A DNA stretch of 64,000 bases. Origin: Pseudodesulfovibrio cashew (GTDB lineage: Bacteria > Desulfobacterota > Desulfovibrionia > Desulfovibrionales > Desulfovibrionaceae). Position 1 is the first letter of the stretch, and each line of letters begins with the position of its first letter. The stretch covers positions 2,891,501 to 2,955,500 of the forward strand of contig NZ_CP046400.1 in the NCBI RefSeq assembly GCF_009762795.1, written 5' to 3'. This document shows, in pieces, positions 20,240-29,589 of the stretch. Below the pieces are notes generated by a model. That model saw only the letters and a program-made list of their open reading frames with translations. It ran no database searches and was not told the origin of the DNA. Position numbers and translations under genes: made by a program.

Positions 20240-21469
20240 ATGCGATTCGAATCGTTCGTAGCCCTGCGATACCTGTTCGCTCTGCGCAAGCAGTCGTTCA
20301 TATCCGTCATTTCGCTGTTCGCAGTGTGCGGCGTGGCCATCGGCGTGGGTGCGTTGATTGTGGTCATCGGGGTCATGAATGGGTTTTCCTATGATCTCCG
20401 AGAGAAGATCCTCGGGGTGAATGCGCACATACTGGTCACTTCGGTCAGGGGCGGTATCAGTGATTACCGTGAGATGGCCGAGGAAGCGAGCCAGGTTGAG
20501 GGTGTGACCGGCGTGACACCGTTCATTTATTCCGAAGTGATGCTCTCCACCCGCAATGGGGTGAAGGGCGTCGTTCTTCGAGGCATTGACCCCGCATCCT
20601 CCAAGTCAGTTCTGAGCCTGTCCAAGGACATGATCAGCGGTGACGTGGCGAACCTTGAGGTTGGTGGAGATGCCCCTGGTATCATCGTCGGGTCGGAACT
20701 GGCCAAGCGGCTGGGCCTGACTCAGGGGTCGCAGGTGAACCTGCTTTCTCCGGCGGGCCGCTCAGGATCGGCTGGATTCACGCCAAAGGTCCGCAGGTTT
20801 GTCGTGGCGGGTGTCTTTCGCACCGGTATGTTCGAGTACGATTCGACACTTGGTTACGTGACCATCCCTGCGGCGCGTCAACTGCTCGGGTTCAAGGGAG
20901 ATGTTGTTTCCGGCCTGGAGATCAGCGTGGATGACGTCTACAACGTGAAGAGCATATCCACGGCACTCAAGGACAAGATCGGTTCCTTTACAGTGTACGT
21001 ACGCAACTGGCAGGACATGAACGCCAATCTTTTTGCCGCGTTGGAACTGGAAAAAACCGCCATGTTCATCATCCTGGCAATGATCGTGCTGGTGGGGTCT
21101 TTCTCCATTGTCACAACCTTGGTCATGCTGGTAATACAGAAAACCAAGGATATTGCGGTGCTCATGTCCATCGGTGCTGATAATAAAAGCATTCGGCGCA
21201 TTTTCATGCTGCAGGGGACATTCATCGGGTTGGCAGGGACGTTTATCGGATTCTTGATCGGTGTGCCGGTAAGTTTGCTGCTGAAGAAATATCAGTTCAT
21301 CAAGTTGCCGAGCAACGTTTATCCGGTGGATTACCTGCCTGTGCGGCTGGAGTCGATAGATCTGGCGGCCATTGGTTGTGCGGCATTTTTATTGTGTTTC
21401 TTGGCGACCATTTACCCGGCGCGCCGGGCTGCGGCACTGAGCCCCAGCGACGCCTTGCGTTATGAGTAA
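20240..21469 (+). CDS. lolC: Lipoprotein-releasing ABC transporter permease (LolC/LolE family)
   Basis: This 409-residue inner-membrane protein has one N-terminal helix (SVISLFAVCGVAIGVGALIVVIGV), a large periplasmic domain (about 50-265) and three C-terminal helices ending in ARRAAALSPSDALRYE. This is the MacB/FtsX-type fold of LolC and LolE. With LolD it extracts lipoproteins from the inner membrane for transfer to LolA. Only one permease gene is present instead of the enteric lolC/lolE pair, so a homodimer (LolF-like) is likely. Its last eight bases overlap lolD. Confidence 0.92.
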   Translation: MRFESFVALRYLFALRKQSFISVISLFAVCGVAIGVGALIVVIGVMNGFSYDLREKILGVNAHILVTSVRGGISDYREMAEEASQVEGVTGVTPFIYSEVMLSTRNGVKGVVLRGIDPASSKSVLSLSKDMISGDVANLEVGGDAPGIIVGSELAKRLGLTQGSQVNLLSPAGRSGSAGFTPKVRRFVVAGVFRTGMFEYDSTLGYVTIPAARQLLGFKGDVVSGLEISVDDVYNVKSISTALKDKIGSFTVYVRNWQDMNANLFAALELEKTAMFIILAMIVLVGSFSIVTTLVMLVIQKTKDIAVLMSIGADNKSIRRIFMLQGTFIGLAGTFIGFLIGVPVSLLLKKYQFIKLPSNVYPVDYLPVRLESIDLAAIGCAAFLLCFLATIYPARRAAALSPSDALRYE

Positions 21470-22145
21470 AGAACCTTTATACCGCTTGGTCGCCGTGGAG
21501 AAGGAGTTCGAAGGCCCTACTGAGGCTGTTCGTGTCCTTCGCAAGATAGATTTGACAATTGAGCGGGGGGAATCCCTGGCCGTGCTGGGAGCGTCCGGTT
21601 CGGGCAAGACGACTCTGCTGCACATGCTCGGTACGCTGGACGAGGCTTCGGCCGGAAAAATTTTTTTGAACGGCGTTGATCTCTCCTCTTTGGACAACCG
21701 TCAGCGGGCAAGGGTACGGAATCGCGACATTGGATTCGTGTTTCAGTTCCATCACCTGCTGCCGGAGTTCTCCACCTTGGAGAACGTAGCCATGCCTGCC
21801 TTTATTTCGGGCATGGGAAGGAGCGAGGGGTTGCGGTTGGCCAAGGAAGCATTGGACATGGTTGGCCTTGCGCACAGACTTGAGCACAAGGTCACGACAC
21901 TGTCCGGGGGAGAGCGGCAACGGGCCGCCATCGCGAGGGCCATTTTGCTCAGGCCCAAGGTGCTTCTGGCTGACGAACCCACGGGAAACCTGGATGAAGA
22001 CAACGGCACAAGGATAGGTGACTTGTTGGTTTCTCTTAATAATGAATTGGGTATGACATTTGTTGTCGTCACGCATAATCCCGAACTCGCCGGCATGATG
22101 CACCGGCGTGTGGAATTGCGCTTAGGAGAACTCTATGCTCAGTAG
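21462..22145 (+). CDS. lolD: Lipoprotein-releasing ABC transporter ATPase
   Basis: This 227-residue ATPase drives lipoprotein release by the LolC-type permease. It shows Walker A GASGSGKTTLLH near residue 42, the MacB/LolD-type segment FVFQFHHLLPEFSTLENV, the signature LSGGERQR and Walker B VLLADEPTGNLD. Its ATG lies inside the last codons of lolC and its end overlaps bamA by 11 bases, so all three genes are tightly coupled. Confidence 0.95.
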   Translation: MSKEPLYRLVAVEKEFEGPTEAVRVLRKIDLTIERGESLAVLGASGSGKTTLLHMLGTLDEASAGKIFLNGVDLSSLDNRQRARVRNRDIGFVFQFHHLLPEFSTLENVAMPAFISGMGRSEGLRLAKEALDMVGLAHRLEHKVTTLSGGERQRAAIARAILLRPKVLLADEPTGNLDEDNGTRIGDLLVSLNNELGMTFVVVTHNPELAGMMHRRVELRLGELYAQ

Positions 22146-24855
22146 TCGTTTTCGCAGTTTGGTGATCCCTGCCATCGCCGTTCTCATGATTGTACTCATG
22201 GTCGGTGGCCCGGTTCGCGCCGCAGAAAAGGTCACGCAGGACGTGAAGGTCGCGGTGCTACCTTTCGAGATCAACGCGGGCGAAGATCTTTCCTATCTCA
22301 AGGACAGCCTGCCCGAACTGCTGGGCGACCGCCTGCGCGAGGCCGGTTTCGAGGTGGTGGACAATGCGGAAGTGACCCGTCTGATCGAGGAAAAGGGCAT
22401 CACCTCCATCACGACGAATACGGCACGGCAGCTCGGACTGCTCGCCGGAGCTGGTTTTACCGTTTACGGTTCGCTGAACCAGATCGGCGATGACCTCACA
22501 CTGGATGCACGCCTGGTTGATTCTTTCCAGTCCACAACCGGCAAGAAGATTTCCGTGACCGAGCAAGGGTTGATTAACCTTCTGCCCGCCGTGGACGGCC
22601 TAGTGGACCGGATGAAGATGGATCTGCTCAGGCTCGATGTCATCGCAGAAGTTGACGTGGAAGGCACTCAGGTCCTGGACAAGGACGTGGTTCTCATGCG
22701 TCTGACCTTGCAGAAGGGTGACATGCTCTCCGCCAAGGCAGTTAATACGGCACTCAAGAATATTTATGATCTCGGTTACTTCGATGACGTTGAGGTCAAA
22801 GTGGATACTGTCCCCGAGGGCAAGAAGATCGTCTTCGTGGTCAAAGAGAAACCGCGTATCCAGGCCCTCGGTGTTCGTGGCTCCGACGCCATTGATTCCG
22901 AAGACATCATGGAAGCGATTTCCACGAAGAAGGGCGGTCTCGTCAACCCCAAGGTTCTCGCCGATGATATCCGTGTCATCCGCGAGATGTACCGCAAGGA
23001 CGGCTACTACAAAGCCAAGGTAACCCATGAGATAGAGGATACCGGAACCGGCGTGGCGCGACTGACCTTTGTCATCGACGAGGGCCCCAAGCTGTATATC
23101 GAGCAGGTGGTTATAGACGGTGCCAAGCAGATGGATCCGGATGATATTAAGGACGTTCTGGCGCTCAAGGAACGCGGGATGTTCTCGTTCTTCTCCAATA
23201 GCGGCGTGCTCAAGGAAGAACTTCTTGACCGTGATGCGGCCGCCATTCAGGCCTTCTACCAGAGCAAGGGATTTATCGACGTCAAGGTCGGCCGTCCTGA
23301 GGTGGAAATCAATGATGACGGCATCAAGGTCATCTACCAGGTATGGGAAGGCGAACGGTACAAGATGGGGGAAACCCTGTTCAAGGGCGATCTTATCGAC
23401 GACAGGAATCGCTTGTTGTCCGTAACTTCGATCGATTCGCTCAAGGAAGAGGACGAATATTTCGACAGGACAATGCTGAAACGTGACGTGGATGCCTTGA
23501 CCAACCATTACAACAATTATGGTTACGCCTACGCGGATGTGCAGGTAAACCTCAAAGATGATTCTGAAAAAAGGATTGTCGATGTCGTCTATACCATTAC
23601 CAAGCATCAGCGTGTCCATATCCGTCGGGTCCTTATCGAGGGCAATTCGATCACTCGCGACAACGTTATTCTGCGCGAAATGCGTCTTGCCGACGGCGAT
23701 ATGTTCAGTGGCAGCAAGCTCAAGCGTTCCCACGCCAGGCTGACCAACCTGGATTACTTTGAAAAGATCGACATCTCTCCGGTTCCCACTGGTAATCCCG
23801 AAGAGATGGACCTCATGGTCAAGGTAAAGGACAAGTCCACGGGAAGAATCGGCGGTGGCATCGGCTATTCCACCTATGAGAATGTCTATCTGGCTGCCAA
23901 CATCACCGAGGCGAACCTGTTCGGCAAAGGATATAACCTATCCCTCAATGCCGCATTCAGCAGCGTTAAGACGTCCTTTACATTGTCATTCAGGAATCCG
24001 CACATTAATGATACCGATGTTGGATTCAGTACTGAGGTGCACCGCAGGGCAACGGAGTACAGTACTTATGACAAGTCTTCCACTGGCGGCAGCATGTCCT
24101 TTAGCTATCCTGTTGGCGAATATTCATCTTTGGCTTGGGGCTATACCGGAGACTATTATGTCATCAGCGATGTTGATGACGATGCTTCCGACACTGTCAA
24201 GGATGATAAAGGATCGCATTTCCTGAGTCAGCTATCCGGTTCTTTCAGTAGGGATACCAGGGATTCCTTCCGGAATACGACGACTGGAACAAGGACTGCT
24301 CTGGGTATTCAGTTCGGTGGTGGACCGCTGGCTGGTACGGATGACTTCGTCAAGTATACCGGCGAATTCGGCTGGTGGACACCGATCTTTGAAGAGGTTG
24401 TTTTCCATTCCAAGTTCTGGGCCGGATTCCTGCACAAGAACTTTGGTGGAGACACGGTGCCCACCGACCAGCGTTTCGAGCTTGGTGGTATCAGTACTGT
24501 GCGTGGTTATTCGAATTATGCCATCACGCCGCTGGATTCGGATGATTCCTCCGAAGGTGGTACCAAGGCGTTTTATACGAACTTGGAGTTCAAGCGGCTG
24601 TTGAGCAAGGAATACGGCATCAGTTCGCTGCTCTTCTTTGATGCAGGTAACTCCTGGAAGGAAGATGAAATGATATTCTCTTCCCCGACCCGAAAGGGGA
24701 CGAGCCCCAGCTTCGGTCTTTACAAAAGTGTGGGCGCAGGTATCAATTGGTATTCCCCAATGGGGCCGATCGGTTTCGTGTACGGCTACGGTATGGACAG
24801 GATCGGTACCAGCGGACGTCACAAGATCGAGTTCCTGATGGGACAGCAATTTTAA
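22135..24855 (+). CDS. bamA: Outer-membrane assembly factor BamA with an extra N-terminal domain
   Basis: This 906-residue protein inserts beta-barrel proteins into the outer membrane. A signal peptide ends near RAAEK. Residues of about 38-165 (KVAVLPFEINAGEDLSYLKD onward) form a domain that is not part of classic BamA. It resembles the CsgG/TolB-N type alpha/beta fold. Five POTRA repeats follow (about 168-555), recognisable from repeated DLGYFDDVEVKV-like and DGYYKAKV-like segments. The C-terminal 16-strand barrel has the VRGY motif of loop 6 (STVRGYSNYAITP near 788) and ends in phenylalanine (GQQF), the BAM recognition end. AGGAG precedes the ATG. The chaperone gene skp follows, as expected. 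Confidence 0.95.
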   Translation: MLSSRFRSLVIPAIAVLMIVLMVGGPVRAAEKVTQDVKVAVLPFEINAGEDLSYLKDSLPELLGDRLREAGFEVVDNAEVTRLIEEKGITSITTNTARQLGLLAGAGFTVYGSLNQIGDDLTLDARLVDSFQSTTGKKISVTEQGLINLLPAVDGLVDRMKMDLLRLDVIAEVDVEGTQVLDKDVVLMRLTLQKGDMLSAKAVNTALKNIYDLGYFDDVEVKVDTVPEGKKIVFVVKEKPRIQALGVRGSDAIDSEDIMEAISTKKGGLVNPKVLADDIRVIREMYRKDGYYKAKVTHEIEDTGTGVARLTFVIDEGPKLYIEQVVIDGAKQMDPDDIKDVLALKERGMFSFFSNSGVLKEELLDRDAAAIQAFYQSKGFIDVKVGRPEVEINDDGIKVIYQVWEGERYKMGETLFKGDLIDDRNRLLSVTSIDSLKEEDEYFDRTMLKRDVDALTNHYNNYGYAYADVQVNLKDDSEKRIVDVVYTITKHQRVHIRRVLIEGNSITRDNVILREMRLADGDMFSGSKLKRSHARLTNLDYFEKIDISPVPTGNPEEMDLMVKVKDKSTGRIGGGIGYSTYENVYLAANITEANLFGKGYNLSLNAAFSSVKTSFTLSFRNPHINDTDVGFSTEVHRRATEYSTYDKSSTGGSMSFSYPVGEYSSLAWGYTGDYYVISDVDDDASDTVKDDKGSHFLSQLSGSFSRDTRDSFRNTTTGTRTALGIQFGGGPLAGTDDFVKYTGEFGWWTPIFEEVVFHSKFWAGFLHKNFGGDTVPTDQRFELGGISTVRGYSNYAITPLDSDDSSEGGTKAFYTNLEFKRLLSKEYGISSLLFFDAGNSWKEDEMIFSSPTRKGTSPSFGLYKSVGAGINWYSPMGPIGFVYGYGMDRIGTSGRHKIEFLMGQQF

Positions 24856-24882
24856 GCGCAGTCAATCTCAAGGAGAAGTGAT

Positions 24883-25401
24883 ATGAAAAAAGCATTGTTT
24901 ATGGCCGTTGTCTTTACGTTGGTTCTTTCCGCCACCGCCTATGCGGAGCCTAAAATCGGCATCGTCAACATCCAGGCGGCTGTTCTTAATTCCGATTACG
25001 GCAAGGAAATCGCCAAATCGATGCAGCAAAAGTTCGAGCCCATGCAAAAGGAGCTTGAAAAAGAAGCAGCAGAAATTAAAAAATTGGAAGACGAACTGAA
25101 GAATCAGAATGTGGCGCTCAAGCTGGAAGCCCGCCAGGATCGCCAGCGCGAGTTCCGTCGCAAGATTCGTGATCATCAGGACAGCCTGGTCGCTTTCCGC
25201 CAGAAGGTGCAGGCCGAGTCCGAGAAGCAGCGCCAGCCCATCCTTGAGAGGGTGATCAAGGTGATCGACGAGTATGGCAAGTCCAATGGCTACACCGTCA
25301 TCATCGAATCGACCAATAACATTGTGTACGCCGCTGATGGCGTGGACGTGACCAAGGATATCGTCAACTCACTCAACAAGCTGAAGAAGGCTGGAAAGTA
25401 G
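24883..25401 (+). CDS. skp: OmpH/Skp-family periplasmic chaperone
   Basis: This 172-residue protein has a clear signal peptide ([21 protein letters not shown]). The mature chain begins [21 protein letters not shown], typical of Skp. Residues of about 45-125 form long charged helices, the tentacles that hold unfolded outer-membrane proteins. It hands clients to BamA, encoded immediately upstream. AAGGAG precedes the ATG. Only five bases separate it from lpxD. Confidence 0.93.
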   Translation: MKKALFMAVVFTLVLSATAYAEPKIGIVNIQAAVLNSDYGKEIAKSMQQKFEPMQKELEKEAAEIKKLEDELKNQNVALKLEARQDRQREFRRKIRDHQDSLVAFRQKVQAESEKQRQPILERVIKVIDEYGKSNGYTVIIESTNNIVYAADGVDVTKDIVNSLNKLKKAGK

Positions 25402-25406
25402 TTTCC

Positions 25407-26453
25407 ATGAAAATCATGCTGTCTGCCCTGGCTGAAAAGCTGGGGTTGGAATACACCGGGAGCGACCTGGAAATTACCGGCGTGAATACGCTGGAAAAGG
25501 CGCGTGAAGACGAGGTCTCCTTTCTTGTCAATCCCAAGTATGCTCCCCAACTGAGTGAAACCCGGGCCGGATGTGTTCTCACTTCCGGCCCGTACGTTGA
25601 AAAGGTCGAACGGGCCCTTGTCAGCGGCAACGTCTACATGGACTTGGCCAAGGTCGTTGAGATTTTTGCCGAGCCGCAGGGCTGCATGAGCGGGGTGAGC
25701 GAGCTTGCTTACGTCCACCCCGATGCCGTGGTGGATGAAAGCGCCACGATCTACCCCTTTGCCTTCATTGGCGCCGGGGCGGTCATCGGCGCGGGCACCC
25801 AGGTCTTCGCCGGGGCTTATGTCGGAGAGAAAACCTCGGTGGGAACCGGTTGCATTCTCTACCCCAACTGCGTCCTCATGGGCGGTTTGACCGTGGGGAA
25901 CGATGTCATCATCCAACCGGGTGCGGTGCTCGGCGGAGACGGTTTCGGTTTTGCCCAGACTCCGATGGGCCATATGAAGATTCCGCAGATCGGAAACGTC
26001 ACGGTGGAGGATCGCGTGGAAATCGGTTCCAATGCCGCCATCGATAGAGCCGCATTGGATTCCACTCGCATCGGCATGGGATCCAAGCTCGATAACCTGG
26101 TGCAGATTGGCCACAATGTCGAAATCGGACAGCACTGCCTGATAATCGGACAAGTCGGTGTTGGCGGCAGTACCAAGGTCGGCGATGGTGTTGTTCTCGC
26201 AGGACAGGTCGGTGTTGCCGACAATGCCGAGATCGGGGACGGCGCCATGATCGGTGCACAGTCCGGAGTAGCTGGCAAAGTCGCTCCCGGCAGCAAGATG
26301 GCTGGTTCGCCGGTAATGCCTGCTGGAACCTTTCTGAAGGCCTCGGGCGTTTGCATGCCCAAGCTCCCCGACCTGTTCAAGCGGGTCAAGAAACTCGAAA
26401 AAGAGCTTGAAGCGCTGAAACGGACCGTAACCAACGGGGATGAAGATGAGTAA
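25407..26453 (+). CDS. lpxD: UDP-3-O-(3-hydroxyacyl)glucosamine N-acyltransferase
   Basis: This 348-residue enzyme performs the third step of lipid A synthesis, adding a second hydroxyacyl chain to the glucosamine amine from acyl-ACP. The N-terminal domain (1-100) is followed by a left-handed beta helix of hexapeptide repeats (about 105-310, such as [16 protein letters not shown]). The active-site region [21 protein letters not shown] lies near 235. A C-terminal helix ([16 protein letters not shown]) closes the trimer. It overlaps fabZ by a few bases. Confidence 0.96.
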   Translation: MKIMLSALAEKLGLEYTGSDLEITGVNTLEKAREDEVSFLVNPKYAPQLSETRAGCVLTSGPYVEKVERALVSGNVYMDLAKVVEIFAEPQGCMSGVSELAYVHPDAVVDESATIYPFAFIGAGAVIGAGTQVFAGAYVGEKTSVGTGCILYPNCVLMGGLTVGNDVIIQPGAVLGGDGFGFAQTPMGHMKIPQIGNVTVEDRVEIGSNAAIDRAALDSTRIGMGSKLDNLVQIGHNVEIGQHCLIIGQVGVGGSTKVGDGVVLAGQVGVADNAEIGDGAMIGAQSGVAGKVAPGSKMAGSPVMPAGTFLKASGVCMPKLPDLFKRVKKLEKELEALKRTVTNGDEDE

Positions 26454-26904
26454 CGAACACGTACTGGACATTCGGAAGATCATGGAGATGCTTCCTCACA
26501 GATATCCGTTCCTGCTGGTGGATCGGGTGCTTGAATTCGAGTCCGGAGTCCGTTTGAAGGCGTACAAGAACGTCTCCATGAACGAAAATTATTTCCAGGG
26601 GCATTTTCCGGGCCTGCCCGTCATGCCTGGCGTGCTGCAACTGGAGGCCCTTGCCCAGGCGGGCGGAATTTTCGTCATGAACTCCGTCGAGGAGTCTCTG
26701 GGAGACAAGATTTTTCTTTTTACCGGGCTGAATAAGGTTAAATTCCGCCGCCCGGTGGTGCCTGGAGACCGGCTTGAGCTTAACGTCTTTTACGAGCGGC
26801 ACAAGCTGAACATGTGGAAAATGCGCGGTGTAGCCGAGGTCGACGGACAGGTGACTGCCCAGGGCGAGTTCTCTGCCACCGTGGCCAATAAAGGGGATAT
26901 GTAG
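26446..26904 (+). CDS. fabZ: 3-hydroxyacyl-ACP dehydratase FabZ
   Basis: This 152-residue hot-dog enzyme dehydrates 3-hydroxyacyl-ACP in fatty acid synthesis and competes with LpxA and LpxD for hydroxyacyl-ACP. The family signatures [13 protein letters not shown] and the catalytic stretch [21 protein letters not shown] are intact. Two ATGs (26440 and 26446) are possible; the second has GGGG at a better distance. It lies between lpxD and lpxA, a conserved arrangement. Confidence 0.96.
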   Translation: MSNEHVLDIRKIMEMLPHRYPFLLVDRVLEFESGVRLKAYKNVSMNENYFQGHFPGLPVMPGVLQLEALAQAGGIFVMNSVEESLGDKIFLFTGLNKVKFRRPVVPGDRLELNVFYERHKLNMWKMRGVAEVDGQVTAQGEFSATVANKGDM

Positions 26905-27722
26905 TGGCTACTGACATACATCCGAGCGCGGTCATCGATCCCTCCGCCGAACTGGGAGCCGATGTTCGCATCGGACCCTACGTCGTTATCGGAGCGGATA
27001 CCAAGATCGGCGACGGGACCTGGATTGAATCGCACGTTGTGATCAAGTCCTATACGGAGATGGGGAAAAACAATCATATCCATCCTCATGCCGTTATCGG
27101 TGGAGAACCTCAGCATACTGCCTACAAGGGCGAAAAGACCTACACCCGTCTGGGTGATAATAACCAGATCCGCGAGTGCGTTACCATTCATCGAGGAACG
27201 GTGCAGGGCGCTCAGGAAACCGTGGTGGGATCCAACTGCATGCTGATGGCCTATGCCCATATTGCCCACGACTGTGTGGTCGGCGACAACGTGATCATGG
27301 CCAACTCGGTCAACCTGGCCGGACATGTCGAGGTGGGACGTAATGTCATCATCAGCGGCATGTCCGCGGTGCAGCAGTTCATCCGCATCGGCGAATATGC
27401 CTTCCTGGGGGGAGCCAGCGGGTACAAGCTTGACGTGCCGCCTTTCATGCTCGCCCATGGAGTACGTGGCATGCTGTTCGGCCCCAACCTCATCGGCCTT
27501 AAGCGCAATGGCTTCAGCACGGAAGCCTGCAAGGCGCTCAAAAAGGCGTACAAGATCATTTTCCGCTCTGGTCTGACCCGGGAAGAGGGCATGGCCCAGG
27601 CGGAAAAGGAACTGCCGGGCATCCCGGAAGTGGAGCGCCTCACGGCCTTCATTCGCGAGGCCAAGAAAGGAGTGACTCCCGATCACAAGCAGCGCAACTG
27701 CTCCGAGAGCCACGACGACTAA
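26904..27722 (+). CDS. lpxA: UDP-N-acetylglucosamine acyltransferase
   Basis: This 272-residue enzyme catalyses the first step of lipid A synthesis, putting a hydroxyacyl chain on the 3-OH of UDP-GlcNAc. The chain is a left-handed beta helix of hexapeptide repeats (DIHPSAVIDPSAELGADVRIG). IAHDCVVGDNVIMANSVNLA near 117 contains the catalytic histidine. A C-terminal helical domain (about 195-260) follows. Translation begins with GTG, whose G is the last base of the fabZ TAG stop, so the genes are coupled. Confidence 0.96.
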   Translation: MATDIHPSAVIDPSAELGADVRIGPYVVIGADTKIGDGTWIESHVVIKSYTEMGKNNHIHPHAVIGGEPQHTAYKGEKTYTRLGDNNQIRECVTIHRGTVQGAQETVVGSNCMLMAYAHIAHDCVVGDNVIMANSVNLAGHVEVGRNVIISGMSAVQQFIRIGEYAFLGGASGYKLDVPPFMLAHGVRGMLFGPNLIGLKRNGFSTEACKALKKAYKIIFRSGLTREEGMAQAEKELPGIPEVERLTAFIREAKKGVTPDHKQRNCSESHDD

Positions 27723-28555
27723 TGAGTGAAGAAGCGACCACCATCGGCCTGATCGCCGGAGGACTCCAGTTTCCCATACTGGTGGCCAAGGGCGTCAAGG
27801 CGCACGGCGGCAGGCTGGTGGTGGCCGGATTCACCGGGCATACCAATATGGAGGTTGCCCGGTATGCCGATGTCTGGCAGGAGCTGAAACTCGGCAAGCT
27901 CGGCAAGCTCATTGATTATTTCAAATCCAACGGCGTGGAACGGATCATCATGGCCGGGACCATAGACAAACCCAAGGTCATGGATATCCGGCATTTGGAC
28001 ATGCGCGCCGTCAAACTCCTCTTCAAGCAGAAAAACAAGGGCGATTCCGCCATCCTCGGTACCCTGGCCAAGGAAATGGAGCGGGAGGGGATGCCTGTCA
28101 TTCCTGCCCATGAATACCTTCCGGAACTACTCACGCCAGAAGGCGTCATGACTCGCCGGCAACCGGATGAGCGGGAATGGGAGGATCTTTCCTACTCTTG
28201 GAAGATCGCCAAGGAACTCGGTCGGATGGATATCGGCCAGTGTCTGGTTTCCCGCGAGGGTATCGTCTCCGCCGTGGAGGCGTTGGAGGGCACTGACGCC
28301 ACCATCCGTCGCGGGTGTGAACTCGGCGGCAAGGGGTGTGTGGTGGTCAAGGTCTTCAAGCCTGGACAACAGGAGCAGGTCGACCTGCCCAGCTTCGGTC
28401 TCGGCACATTGGAGATCATGGCCGAGGGCGGCGCCACATGCCTTGGGGTCGAGGCAGGGAAGAGCCTGTTCTTCGACCAGGAAGAGAGCATCGCTTTTGC
28501 CGACAAACACGGCATCTCCATCGTCGGCTTGACCAACGATCAATTCGAATCCTGA
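27722..28555 (+). CDS. lpxI: UDP-2,3-diacylglucosamine pyrophosphatase LpxI
   Basis: This 277-residue enzyme hydrolyses UDP-2,3-diacylglucosamine to lipid X and UMP, the step done by LpxH in enteric bacteria. The opening IGLIAGGLQFPILVAKGVKA, the middle MAGTIDKPKVMDIRHLDMRAV and the C-terminal GATCLGVEAGKSLFF are typical of LpxI (formerly DUF1009). Its ATG overlaps the lpxA stop by one base. lpxC and lpxB are not in the window. Confidence 0.93.
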   Translation: MSEEATTIGLIAGGLQFPILVAKGVKAHGGRLVVAGFTGHTNMEVARYADVWQELKLGKLGKLIDYFKSNGVERIIMAGTIDKPKVMDIRHLDMRAVKLLFKQKNKGDSAILGTLAKEMEREGMPVIPAHEYLPELLTPEGVMTRRQPDEREWEDLSYSWKIAKELGRMDIGQCLVSREGIVSAVEALEGTDATIRRGCELGGKGCVVVKVFKPGQQEQVDLPSFGLGTLEIMAEGGATCLGVEAGKSLFFDQEESIAFADKHGISIVGLTNDQFES

Positions 28556-28688
28556 TTCCCCTTTTTTGCGGCATTCTTCTCGCATCAATCTCCGCTTCTT
28601 GCCAAGCCGGAGGCGATGTGCGATTCCTCATTGGAGTTTTGCGAATTATCGTCCCAACCTATTAGGGGCGGATCAAGGATATACAGCA

Positions 28689-29588
28689 ATGAAAACTTCT
28701 TTGAAATGCATGCCGTGTTTCATGCGTATGGCGCTCCACGAGGCCGAATTAGCTTGCCCGGGAGACGAGGAATTGCATCGCGAAATCATCGTCGAGTGGG
28801 GACGTCGCTTGGGCGAATATGACCTGGGAGACTCGCCTCCGGCCCTTGCTCGGCATCTTGCTGAACTGATTCGTGAGAAGACCGGGTGCGGCGATCTGTA
28901 CCTGGAAGACAAGCGGCAGGCCAATGCGCGGGTGCAGCAACTGATGCCGGAACTCAGGGCCATGATCGAAGCAGAACGGGGCAAGGATGGGGGCGATCCC
29001 CTGAGCCTTGTCCTCGAAATGGCCGTGGTCGGCAATTATATTGATCGGGGCGTTGACATCGACGTGGATTGGGAGGCTGAGTTGGCCTGCGTTTCCCAAT
29101 CCCTTGACCCTGAAATCATGGCCGGTCTCCAGTCGCGGCTTAAGAAAGGTGCAGATGTGCTCGTTCTCGGAGACAACACCGGGGAGATAGTACTCGACAC
29201 TCTGTTGGTAGAAGAGTTGCAGCGGCTGGGCTGCCACGTCACCTACGCGGTCCGTTCCCATCCCGTCATCAACGACGCCACCATGGCAGATGCAGAAGCC
29301 GTAGGTCTCACCGCTTTGTGCGAGGTAGTGGAGAGCGGTGTGGACACTCCGGGCACCGTCATTGAGCGCTGTTTCCCGGATTTCGTAGAGCGCATGCGCC
29401 AGGCCGATGTCATCCTGAGCAAGGGCCAGGGCAATTTCGAGGCGTTGGAGGGTGTCTGGCCAGGGGTTTTCTGCGCCTTCAAGGTCAAATGTGAGCGTGT
29501 GGCTCGCGACGCGGGCCTGCCTCTGGGGAGTTCGGCATTGCACATTACCACAAATTCGTCCGTTTGTTCTTGCGAAATGGAGAAGTAA
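28689..29588 (+). CDS. DUF89 family metal-dependent phosphatase (damage-control type)
   Basis: This 299-residue protein belongs to the DUF89 family, metal-dependent phosphatases thought to clear harmful phosphometabolites. The prokaryotic subfamily mark is a cysteine pair at the N-terminus, here C7 and C10 in SLKCMPCFM. The metal and phosphate site is represented by LGDNTGEIVLD near 160 and SKGQGNFEAL near 245. The start at 28689 is chosen because of AGGA nine bases upstream and because the protein family begins here. An upstream open extension is unlikely to be translated. The substrate cannot be told. The AsmA gene starts two bases downstream. Confidence 0.82.
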   Translation: MKTSLKCMPCFMRMALHEAELACPGDEELHREIIVEWGRRLGEYDLGDSPPALARHLAELIREKTGCGDLYLEDKRQANARVQQLMPELRAMIEAERGKDGGDPLSLVLEMAVVGNYIDRGVDIDVDWEAELACVSQSLDPEIMAGLQSRLKKGADVLVLGDNTGEIVLDTLLVEELQRLGCHVTYAVRSHPVINDATMADAEAVGLTALCEVVESGVDTPGTVIERCFPDFVERMRQADVILSKGQGNFEALEGVWPGVFCAFKVKCERVARDAGLPLGSSALHITTNSSVCSCEMEK

Positions 29589-29589
29589 C

